A stretch of DNA of 8,018 nt, from the NCBI GenBank assembly GCA_049688395.1, contig JBAVKQ010000105.1, positions 1-8,018 on the forward strand, written 5' to 3'. Under the pieces are notes generated by a model, which was given only the letters and a program-made list of their open reading frames with translations, was not told where the DNA came from and did no database searches. Shown one piece after another: positions 1 to 5,780 of the stretch. Numbering within the stretch: position 1 is the stretch's first letter; each line of letters starts with the position of its first letter. A program made the translations under genes and the position numbers. This stretch comes from Prado023 sp049688395 (lineage in GTDB: Bacteria; Actinomycetota; Actinomycetes; S36-B12; CAIYMF01).

Positions 1-78
1 CCGATTCAACAACCCAACCGAGACCACATCGGACAAACGCCGATCCGACTCAGGCTTCTTCCACCCAGACCGAGGCAT
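1..78 (-). CDS. IS4-family transposase, N-terminal 26 codons only (cut by window edge)
   Basis: The reading frame starts at ATG (76-78 on the minus strand) and stays open to base 1, beginning MPRSGWKKPESDRRLSDVVS and continuing with a VGLLNR-like stretch. The pattern of a short basic start, then R-L-S-D-x-V-S-V-G-x-L, is typical of the N-terminal domain of actinobacterial IS4-family transposases. It matches the right-edge transposase start at most residues. The DDE catalytic domain is outside the window, so I cannot say whether the gene is intact. Family assignment is from recalled motif resemblance and has not been searched. Confidence 0.72.
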   Translation of the reverse strand, partial: MPRSGWKKPESDRRLSDVVSVGLLNR

Positions 79-120
79 ACCCCCAAACTACACCCATGTA
101 ACTCTAATTGAACGGTATTG
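1..120 (-). mobile_element. 5' end of an IS4-type insertion sequence (left edge of window)
   Basis: Reverse-complementing this stretch gives a sequence that aligns without gaps to the right edge of the window (7893-8018), about 97 of 120 positions by hand count. Similarity starts abruptly at CAATACCGTT (reverse complement of 111-120) and is absent on the interior side, so 120/121 is the likely element boundary. It contains the transposase start and about 40 bases of terminal and leader sequence. The rest of the element lies outside the window, so its other inverted repeat and target duplication cannot be seen. Confidence 0.8.
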
Positions 121-150
121 CGGCTAGTACAGCCTGCAACCGCCGGATCC

Positions 151-192
151 GGTGTGGCTCCTTGCCATCCCTGTGACGGAGGTTGCTACACC
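151..192. terminator. Imperfect hairpin at the end of the minus-strand membrane gene
   Basis: GGTGTGGC (151-158) pairs with GCTACACC (185-192) with one mismatch, and CTCC (158-161) can pair with GGAG (178-181) inside it. The hairpin spans the TAG stop of the 186-560 gene. There is no run of T on either side, so it is not a standard intrinsic terminator. It could be a 3' stabilising stem or chance pairing. Confidence 0.22.
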
Positions 193-560
193 GACAGGGG
201 GATCAGGCTGAGGACCATCAGGACTGCGCCGACGGTCAGGTTCTGCCACATCGCGATGGTGGCGGCCCGGCCGCCGCCGGCCTTCCGCGATCTGGCTCCG
301 AAGGCGGCCCCGACCCAGTTGGGCAGGGCGAGCAGCGCGTACAAGGCGACGTTCGCCAGGCGTCCGGGGAAGCCCTGGTCGAACAGGTCGGCGCTGACGA
401 CCGGCTCGTCGGAGAACATGACGAGCACCACGTACCAAAGGGCGACCATGACCGGCAGCCACGGGATGTACGCCAGCTGCACCAGGTACGCGTTCCCCGT
501 GAGCCTGCGGGAGGAGCGTACCGACTCTTTGGGAACCACTGCAGATCCTGATGGCGACAT
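186..560 (-). CDS. Small membrane protein with three predicted helices, unknown function
   Basis: This is a 124-residue protein I do not recognise. Three hydrophobic segments are visible: about residues 28-50 (rich in aromatics, around IPWLPVMVALWYVVLVMF), 68-89 and 103-121. The loop between helices 2 and 3 is basic (ARSRKAGGGRA). A Ser/Arg-rich, soluble start precedes helix 1. I chose the ATG at 560 because a perfect AGGAGG lies eight bases upstream (minus strand). A GTG at 569 in the same frame would add three residues but sits only a base or so from that site. The gene is divergent from the Xre regulator at 713 with about 150 bases between them, so the two may share a regulatory region. 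Its 3' end is about 65 bases from the left IS boundary. That it is a real gene is supported by the ribosome site and by the helix pattern. The function is unknown. Confidence 0.72.
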   Translation of the reverse strand: MSPSGSAVVPKESVRSSRRLTGNAYLVQLAYIPWLPVMVALWYVVLVMFSDEPVVSADLFDQGFPGRLANVALYALLALPNWVGAAFGARSRKAGGGRAATIAMWQNLTVGAVLMVLSLIPLSV

Positions 561-676
561 GGTCCGCACCTCCTCTTCTCACACTCCATCGGCGAGCACG
601 GCCTTGCACTACGTCAACGCCGTCGTCTACCACCACCTCATCGGTCAGTGCGCAACCGACAACGTATCTAGTTTCC

Positions 677-706
677 TTGACATCTATGTCGAGTTAGGTT
701 TACGTT
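677..706 (+). promoter_or_regulatory. Promoter for the Xre regulator, consistent with leaderless transcription
   Basis: TTGACA (677-682) is a consensus -35 box and TACGTT (701-706) fits the actinobacterial TANNNT -10 pattern, with an 18-base spacer. Six bases after the -10 box comes the A of an in-frame ATG (713), which places the predicted transcript start on the start codon itself. Leaderless messages of this kind are common in actinomycetes. No ribosome-binding site is needed, and none is present before 713. Confidence 0.6.
679..690. promoter_or_regulatory. Candidate operator GACAT-CT-ATGTC over the -35 box
   Basis: GACATCTATGTC has perfect five-base inverted arms around CT and overlaps the last four bases of the TTGACA box at 677-682. 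A repressor bound here would block RNA polymerase. Placement directly upstream of a small Xre-type regulator suggests autoregulation by the 713-958 product, and perhaps control of the divergent membrane gene. Binding is inferred from position and symmetry only. Confidence 0.42.
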
Positions 707-712
707 CCCGGT

Positions 713-958
713 ATGGGTCGACTCTCGGGTCGGGGGCGGGTGAACCGGCTGCGCGAGATGCGCACCGAGCGCACGCGACTGACCCAGGCGCAGCTCGCGG
801 ACCTGGTCGGGGTCACCCGGCAGACCATCAACGCGATCGAGGGTGGGGACTACGCCCCCTCGGTCTACCTCGCTCTGGATCTGGCCCGTGTGCTGGCTTG
901 CACTGTCGAGGACCTGTTCCCCGGAACCCAGGAGGCCCGCCATGGTATCCATGCTTGA
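713..958 (+). CDS. Small Xre-family helix-turn-helix transcriptional regulator
   Basis: This 81-residue protein is almost entirely one helix-turn-helix domain of the Cro/C1 (HTH_3) type. The core is residues 23-45, LTQAQLADLVGVTRQTINAIEGG, where the recognition helix is around VTRQTINAIE, followed by a Y-x-P-S and a hydrophobic helix ending in TVEDLF. That ending is typical of the YozG-like short regulators of about 65-75 residues. It should bind DNA as a dimer and has no visible sensor domain. I keep the ATG at 713 because a well-spaced promoter puts transcription start on it. A GTG at 740 would give a more typical length (V10-N-R-L-R-E-M) but has a poor ribosome site. The 3' end overlaps the next gene by 17 bases, so the pair is probably translationally coupled. 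Such regulators often control a neighbouring membrane protein gene. The ligand or signal is unknown. Confidence 0.85.
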   Translation: MGRLSGRGRVNRLREMRTERTRLTQAQLADLVGVTRQTINAIEGGDYAPSVYLALDLARVLACTVEDLFPGTQEARHGIHA

Positions 959-1346
959 TCGTGCCATTGCTGCGATCACCGACTTCAACAACCCCTTCTA
1001 CGCCGAGGAACGCCAGCGCGACGTGGCCAACGAGGCCGCCGCGTTCGGCTTCTGGGTGCTCTACTGGACGCTGCTCATCGGTGCCGGCACCACCTGTTGG
1101 TTCTTCCCGGAGCACTACGTTGCCGCCGGAGTGCTGGCGGCATGGGTGTTCCTGATCACCGGACTCACCTCGCTGTATTCCCGGCGCCTCGGTGTCACCG
1201 TCTCCGCTCGTGACCGCAGCGCCGCCTACCCTCGCCGGTTGGCCAGTGGAGCGGTCGGAGCCTGGTTGGGAATCGGCTTTGCCGCCGCCTGGCTCGGATC
1301 CACTAGGAGGGCGGTGTCTTTCGCCGCGTGGCGGTCCCTGAGCTGA
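942..1346 (+). CDS. Three-helix membrane protein coupled to the Xre regulator, unknown function
   Basis: This 134-residue protein has an amphipathic, charged N-terminus (FYAEERQRDVANEAA, about residues 19-33) followed by hydrophobic segments at about 35-56, 60-80 and 103-119. Arg-rich stretches flank the last one. I chose the ATG at 942 because AGGAGG at 930-935 lies six bases upstream; the ATG at 951 is too far. It begins inside the regulator gene in a different frame, the usual sign of an operon of regulator plus membrane partner. The family resembles the short membrane proteins encoded after YozG-like regulators, but I cannot name it. The C-terminus after residue 119 is polar and unlike a fourth helix, so the gene may be shortened by decay of the DNA beyond 1346. 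It is smaller than a transporter and more likely a membrane-stress or signalling accessory, but that is inference. Confidence 0.72.
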   Translation: MVSMLDRAIAAITDFNNPFYAEERQRDVANEAAAFGFWVLYWTLLIGAGTTCWFFPEHYVAAGVLAAWVFLITGLTSLYSRRLGVTVSARDRSAAYPRRLASGAVGAWLGIGFAAAWLGSTRRAVSFAAWRSLS

Positions 1347-2061
1347 CGCTCCGGTCCGGGAGGATTCTGCTGTCGGTTGGGCTTCCGGGGAGTGGTGGAT
1401 GACGCTTGGTCAGGCGGTACGTCAGGGTGATCCTTTCGATGACGTGAATCGGTCACGGCCCACCGCAGGATCCTGAACGAAGGTGGGCGAGCCCTCAGCC
1501 CCCCCACCGGCACCTGGGGCTCGGCCAGGCGACCCGCCGCGCGGTCGGCAAGGACCGCAGCAAGACGCGCCAGCGCGACCGTGGGTCACCATCCCCGGCC
1601 GAAGCCCGCGACCGGACCCTCGGAACGAGCCACTTCACACCGGCCATCTAGCGACGCCTTCGGGTCCTTTGCCGCCTTCCTCGTGTTCTTCGCGGTGGCA
1701 CTGGCAGCACGGATGGCCATGAAAGGTCAACTCCGGCGACCTCCGCACCACCAGCATGCGAAGGTCGCCCCGCGACAGCCACTTCCACATCCCCGCCGCA
1801 CGACAGAGCGCCATCCGATTCAGGTGCCTCTTGCCACCTCGCACCCCGTACCGCGTTCATGCGCGCGTTTCGCGGCGGTGTGCCGCGGGTGCCCAACCTC
1901 GAGGGAGCTCGGGCGGAACTTGTCAAGCCGGTTGAGACAGTTGCGGTCAGGCGGTCTGTATGAGGGCCTCCCAGGAGGCTACCGATCTCGTCGGCCCGAA
2001 GGCTGTACCGCGACGACTGGCTGCGGAAAGACGCCATGACCGGACAGCTGTCACGGCCGGG

Positions 2062-2255
2062 TCAGTCGAGGCCTTCGATCAGGTACGTGTGGACCTGGAT
2101 CTTGAGAACGCCGTCTTCGGGCACGATCCTGTAGACCTCGACCGCCTGCTCCGAGTCACTGCCCGTGCTCAGCCCCACTCGACGACATTAGCAACCGAGT
2201 AGGGAGGGCCATCCTGCGTACGGATGACAGCGTCGTTGACCGACGCGAAACTCAT
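2062..2255 (-). pseudogene. Possible frameshifted remnant of a small protein gene
   Basis: Two adjoining minus-strand frames look coding in composition. From ATG at 2255 the frame gives MSFASVNDAVIRTQDGPPYS and then VANVVEWG before a TGA stop at 2169-2171. From about 2178 a second frame gives LSTGSDSEQAVEVYRIVPED and then GVLKIQVHTYLIEGLD before a TGA at 2062-2064. Joined, they would read as one acidic protein of about 64 residues, so a single frameshift near 2170-2180 is the simplest explanation. Two overlapping short genes are also possible, with GTG at 2178 as the second start. There is no good ribosome site at either start. I do not recognise the family. Confidence 0.3.
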
Positions 2256-2799
2256 ACCCGATGCATGGTGCTGGCTTCGGCCACCCGAGTTCTGCACCCA
2301 CCACCACCGACACCGACCTGGAGCCCGCCGCATGAGAGCGACTCCCGGACACGCCCCTACTGGGCGGTGTGCAGCGCCCGGGTGACTCAGCACGACCCTC
2401 AACGGGAGGGCTGGCCAGGCCGTCGCCAGTCACAATGGGTGACCAATCGAGCCCCAGAATACCCTCTTCCGGCACTTCGGTGGTCGGATTCGCCTCGTGT
2501 GTGGGCCGCTCCTGCCGTGGTCACGCTGGGTGAGATGAGAGAGGAGGACGGTCGACCACAGTTGCGTGCTTGGACGTGGTGCACCACCGCGTCGTGCTTG
2601 ACGGTCTTTGGCGGCCGAAGTCACTTGTCGGCCACGTAGCCACCACCGGCCCGGTTCACCCCGCAATGCACGTCCCACAGCAATCCCGATTGAGACGACT
2701 TCCCCCTGCTCGGCCTGCTCGACTCGTGGAGGTCGGTGTGCCCCGGCAGCCATGTGGGGTGCGCACGCCGAGGTGTCCGAGGAGTGCCCGACGGTGGTC

Positions 2800-2831
2800 T
2801 ACTATCAACTATTACAAAGATTCTAAAGGAG
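2800..2831 (+). promoter_or_regulatory. AT-rich promoter-like segment and ribosome site before the AAA ATPase
   Basis: TACTAT (2800-2805) fits a TANNNT -10 box in a short AT-rich patch that stands out from its GC-rich surroundings. No good -35 box is visible at 16-18 bases upstream. AAAGGAG (2825-2831) lies seven bases before the GTG at 2839 and decides that start. The promoter assignment is tentative; the ribosome site is strong. Confidence 0.4.
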
Positions 2832-2838
2832 TCCAAAG

Positions 2839-3972
2839 GTGGCGGGGAATCCGTTCAAACCGACCGCGGGCGCGACCCCTCCCCTGCTCGTCGGGCGAGA
2901 TGACACTCTCGAGGAGTTCACCGAGTCCCTCGACGACGGCCCGGGGGCGCCCGCCCGGCTGGCACTGTTCACCGGCCCGCGGGGGATCGGCAAGACGGTG
3001 ATGCTCACCGAGGTGGCCGACCAGGCCCTGCGCCGAGGGTGGGTCAGCCTGGCCGAGACCGCGACTCCGGGAATGATCGGTCGGCTCACCCACGCGGCGA
3101 GCACCGCCCTGCACGACCTCGACCCGGCGACCGCACCAGCCCGGTCGGTGACCGGAGTCTCCCTGCCGGGTATCGGCGGCGGCCTGACGATGTCGGCGCG
3201 CCCGATCGCCGCCACACAATGGCGCACCGAGGTCGGCCGGTTGCTCGACGTCCTGGAACGCCACAACACCGGTCTGCTGATCACTGTCGACGAGGTCCAC
3301 CGCGCGGCCCGGGACGACTTGCGCGACCTCGCCTCGACCGTTCAGCACCTGGTCCGCGAGGACCGCAACGTGGCCCTGGCGCTCGCGGGACTGCCGTCGG
3401 CGGTCTCGGACCTGCTCAACGACGACGTACTGACCTTCCTGCGCCGGGCGACGCCATTCCATCTCGACGACGTACCCCTGGACGCTGTCCGCGACGCCCT
3501 GCACACCACCATCACCCACGAGGGGCGCACCATCACCGAGGACGCGTTGAGGGCCGCGACCAACGCCACCGGCGGGTACCCGTTCATGATCCAACTGGTC
3601 GGCTACCACGTGTGGCGCAAAACCACCGGGCACCACATCGACCTCGACGCCGTCCACGCCGGCATCCCCGCCGCCCGCAAACGCCTGGGCTCCACCGTCC
3701 ACGCCACCGCCCTGGCCGACCTCTCCGCAGTCGACCGCACCTACCTTCTAGCCATGTCCCACGACGACGGCGAGTCCTCCACCGGCGAGATCGCCCGCCG
3801 ACTGCACGAAACCCCCTACTACGCCAGCGTCTACCGGGCCCGCCTCATCGACGCCGGCGTCATCGAACCCACCCGCCGCGGCTACGTCGACTTCGCCATC
3901 CCCTACCTGCGCGAATACCTCCGCGAACACGCCGCACGCTACGAAATGGCCAGACGCCACCACCACCCCTGA
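2839..3972 (+). CDS. AAA-type ATPase with C-terminal winged-helix-like domain (orphan)
   Basis: This is a 377-residue cytosolic protein with no signal peptide or membrane segment. Walker A is GPRGIGKT at residues 46-53 and Walker B is LLITVDEVH at 146-154, with D151 and E152 as the acidic pair. A sensor-1-like ALALAGLP lies at 179-185, and the F-L-R-R-A-T-P around 200-206 carries a possible arginine finger. Residues 290-365 look like a winged helix: an S-x-V-D-R helix, E-I-A-R-R-L, then Y-A-S-V-Y-R-x-R-L-x-x-A-G-V-I, then a strand ending R-G-Y-V-D-F-A-I-P. This architecture matches a widespread actinobacterial family of AAA_16/ORC-like 'ATP-binding proteins' of 370-420 residues. Its function is not established and may involve DNA binding, STAND-like signalling or defence. 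The GTG start is set by AAAGGAG seven bases upstream. It appears monocistronic, flanked by the decayed zone and a convergent small ORF. It has no partner gene, so its substrate is unknown. Length suggests it is complete. Confidence 0.85.
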   Translation: MAGNPFKPTAGATPPLLVGRDDTLEEFTESLDDGPGAPARLALFTGPRGIGKTVMLTEVADQALRRGWVSLAETATPGMIGRLTHAASTALHDLDPATAPARSVTGVSLPGIGGGLTMSARPIAATQWRTEVGRLLDVLERHNTGLLITVDEVHRAARDDLRDLASTVQHLVREDRNVALALAGLPSAVSDLLNDDVLTFLRRATPFHLDDVPLDAVRDALHTTITHEGRTITEDALRAATNATGGYPFMIQLVGYHVWRKTTGHHIDLDAVHAGIPAARKRLGSTVHATALADLSAVDRTYLLAMSHDDGESSTGEIARRLHETPYYASVYRARLIDAGVIEPTRRGYVDFAIPYLREYLREHAARYEMARRHHHP

Positions 3973-4021
3973 CCTCACCCCCACCTCCACCACAGGGGCC
4001 CCCAGCCCGGTCACTGTCGCC

Positions 4022-4189
4022 TCACCGATCAACTATCCCCAGCGAGACGGCGAGGTTGTGGGCGATGGAGATCAGGGCCAGCGCCCCAACGGCCTCGTAG
4101 GTGCCCGGCTTGAGTTCGACGGCCACAGCGGCGGCCTGTGTTGCGGAGTCCGATGCCGCCTGGATTCGGAGTAGCTGATCCGGGGCCAT
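4022..4189 (-). CDS. Small hypothetical protein, 55 residues
   Basis: The frame from ATG at 4189 gives an acidic/alanine-rich first half (around QAASDSATQAAAVAVELKP) and a more hydrophobic tail (YEAVGALALISIAHNLAVSL). The tail could be one short membrane or amphipathic helix. A GAAAGG-like ribosome site lies seven bases upstream on the minus strand. The frame stays open upstream to 4303, but that extension is Gly/Pro/Arg-rich and not convincing. The stop at 4022-4024 converges with the ATPase stop at 3972, about 50 bases away. I do not recognise the family. It could be a genuine small protein or a chance frame, and conservation would decide it. Confidence 0.4.
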   Translation of the reverse strand: MAPDQLLRIQAASDSATQAAAVAVELKPGTYEAVGALALISIAHNLAVSLGIVDR

Positions 4190-4521
4190 GCGCACGCCTT
4201 TCGAGAGGTTCTGGACTGGTCGGCCCGGCATGCCACCCGGCACCGAGCGCCTCCAGCCTCGATCCAGCCCCGAACCCGTGCCCAACAACTGCCCCGGCGG
4301 CAAACAGGGTCGCCGAGGTGGGTCCGCATCCTGATGGTTGTCACGATTCGATAACGGTGTGCCAGCGCGCGACGATAGGGCGTGCAGCGGTCTAGTGTTC
4401 GTGAGCGACGACCAGCACCACCGAAAGCGACCGCTTGTTTCGCCTTTCAGGACTGTTGCGGCAGCCCTTTCGAGCGGCCGCCGACAACTCAGTTCCGATC
4501 ATGACGAACAGGGGAATGCAC
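4190..4521. other. Intergenic region upstream of the sugar-transport operon
   Basis: These 332 bases separate the small minus-strand ORF from the binding-protein gene. No intact gene is convincing here. I see no clean -35/-10 pair; TTGTCA at 4338-4343 has no good -10 at the usual spacing. The useful signals are the palindrome at 4425-4436 and the ribosome site AGGGGA (4510-4515), six bases before the ATG at 4522. An upstream in-frame ATG at 4435 lies inside the palindrome region and has no ribosome site, so the shorter start is preferred. Confidence 0.5.
4425..4436. promoter_or_regulatory. Candidate operator palindrome AAGCG-AC-CGCTT
   Basis: AAGCGACCGCTT has perfect five-base inverted arms, and the outer bases partly extend the symmetry (CGA before, and TTTCG a base further on after). 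It sits 86 bases before the binding-protein start codon. LacI-family regulators of sugar operons often bind short even palindromes of this type. No regulator gene of that family is in the window, so any link is inference. Confidence 0.4.
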
Positions 4522-5778
4522 ATGCGAACCAGGTCCTACGCAGGAATCACCGCCCTCGCAGCAGCCGCGGCACTGACCCTCTCAGCGTGCGGTGGTGGCG
4601 GATTCGACGAGGGAACCGGGGGGGCCAGCGGCTCGCCAGCAGCTTTCGAGGCGGCCAACGCCAACCCGGTCACGGTGCTGATCGGCAGCTCTGGTGAGGC
4701 AGAAACCAACTCCGTGACCGCGGCTGTGGATGCGTGGTCCAAGGAATCAGGCATCGAGGCAGAGGTCATCCCAGCCTCGGATCTCGTGCAGCAGGCGAGC
4801 CAGGGCTTCGCCTCGGGCAACCCAGCCGACGTCCTCTACGTGTCCACTGATGCGTTCGCTGGTTGGGCCGGCAACGGTTCCTTGGCCGCCTATGGCGACA
4901 ACCTGGACAACGTCGCGGACTTCTATCCCGGGCTGGTGCAGGCATTCACCCAAGACGACAAGTTCTACTGCGCGCCGAAGGACTTCTCTACCTTGGGCCT
5001 GGTCATCAACACGAAGCTGTGGGAGGAGGCGGGCCTGACTGATGCAGACGTCCCCACCACCTGGGAGCAGCTCGAGTCGGTCGCCACGAAGCTGACCAAG
5101 GGTGACCGGGTCGGGTTGGGCATGGGCCCCGAGATCCAGCGGGTCGGCGTCTTCCTGGCGCAGAACGGCGGCGAACTGGTCACGCCCGATGGCACGGCGG
5201 CCACGGCCAACAGCCCGGAGAACGTCGAGGCGCTGACGTTCGTGAAGAAGATGATGACCGATGGGGTGGCCGCCTACTCCTCGGCGCTGGGCTCTGGTTG
5301 GGGCGGTGAGGCGTTCGGCAAGGAGCAGGCTGCCATGGTCATCGAGGGCAACTGGATCACCGGTGCTCTGGCCAATGACTACAAGGGCCTCGATTACACG
5401 ATCGTCCCACTGCCGGCGGGCACCCAACCGGGAACTCTGCAGTTCACCAACTGCTGGGGCATCTCCGCTGATGGGGACAACAAGGGCGGGGCGCTGGACC
5501 TTGTGAAGTACCTGACCGCGACCGAGCAACAACTGACCTTCGCCAAGGACTTCGGCGTCATGCCGTCGGTGCAATCCGCCGCAGATGGCTACCGAAGCGA
5601 GTTCCCCGAAATGACCGCGTTCCTGGACGGCGCCGCCTACGCGCAGAACCTTCCGGCCATGCAGGGGGCCTCTGAAGTCATCCGCGATCTGAACTCCCAG
5701 CTCGAGCAGTTGATGAACAAGGACCCGCAGGCGATCCTCGACAGCGCGCAGACCAACTTCCAGGCGATCGTTGGCTGA
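4522..5778 (+). CDS. Lipoprotein carbohydrate ABC-transporter substrate-binding protein
   Basis: This 418-residue extracellular solute-binding protein (family 1, MalE-like) captures a sugar outside the membrane and hands it to the permeases encoded next. Its N-terminus is a lipoprotein signal: R2-R4, a hydrophobic stretch, and lipobox L20-S-A-C23, so Cys23 should be lipidated. A Gly/Ser-rich linker follows (about 24-42). Lobe features include L-V-I-N-T-K-L-W-E-E-A-G-L (160-172) and the family motif F-G-K-E-Q-A-A-M-V-I-E-G-N-W (265-278). The near-C-terminal Q-L-T-F-A-K-D-F-G-V-M-P (337-348) is also typical of the family. Two further cysteines (150 and 311) could form a disulfide. The start at 4522 is set by AGGGGA six bases upstream; the ATG at 4435 would put the signal peptide 29 residues in. 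The stop is two bases before the first permease start. The sugar cannot be named; alpha-glucosides or other di- or oligosaccharides are possible. Confidence 0.9.
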   Translation: MRTRSYAGITALAAAAALTLSACGGGGFDEGTGGASGSPAAFEAANANPVTVLIGSSGEAETNSVTAAVDAWSKESGIEAEVIPASDLVQQASQGFASGNPADVLYVSTDAFAGWAGNGSLAAYGDNLDNVADFYPGLVQAFTQDDKFYCAPKDFSTLGLVINTKLWEEAGLTDADVPTTWEQLESVATKLTKGDRVGLGMGPEIQRVGVFLAQNGGELVTPDGTAATANSPENVEALTFVKKMMTDGVAAYSSALGSGWGGEAFGKEQAAMVIEGNWITGALANDYKGLDYTIVPLPAGTQPGTLQFTNCWGISADGDNKGGALDLVKYLTATEQQLTFAKDFGVMPSVQSAADGYRSEFPEMTAFLDGAAYAQNLPAMQGASEVIRDLNSQLEQLMNKDPQAILDSAQTNFQAIVG

Positions 5779-5780
5779 TC

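Larger units (their letters stand above)
1347..2838. other. 1.5 kb zone with no convincing intact gene, probably decayed DNA
   Basis: Open frames here on both strands are typical of GC-rich DNA that is not coding. Their products are Arg/Pro/Ser-rich and lack a ribosome site or recognisable domain. Three scraps look more protein-like. One is a 25-residue plus-strand ORF at 1399-1476 after GGGGAG at 1387-1392. The second is a hydrophobic stretch in frame around 1655-1730 (AFGSFAAFLVFFAVALAARM), which reads like the last helix of a lost membrane protein. The third is the minus-strand relic at 2062-2255, listed separately. I found no tRNA, clear inverted IS ends or phage integrase. Confidence 0.5.

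Noticed and set aside
118..1155. Long plus-strand frame across the left third of the window
   Set aside because: It runs antisense to the 186-560 gene and through the regulator in another frame. Its product is Arg/Pro/Ser-rich, with no ribosome site or domain.
1483..2039. Plus-strand frames at 1483-1722 and 1581-2039 as real genes
   Set aside because: Apart from a short hydrophobic stretch around 1655-1730 they are Pro/Arg/His-rich with no ribosome site. I kept only the scrap as a note.
2812..3702. 296-residue minus-strand frame opposite the ATPase
   Set aside because: It is the GC-rich antisense shadow of the ATPase gene. The plus-strand frame has Walker motifs and a clear ribosome site, and this one has neither.
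3039..4100. Plus-strand frame overlapping the ATPase, rich in Arg and Pro
   Set aside because: It is a frame-shifted reading of the same codons; composition is typical of GC-rich out-of-frame translation.
4747..5574. 275-residue minus-strand frame opposite the binding protein
   Set aside because: It is the antisense shadow of a gene with a lipobox and family motifs. No start site or domain was seen.
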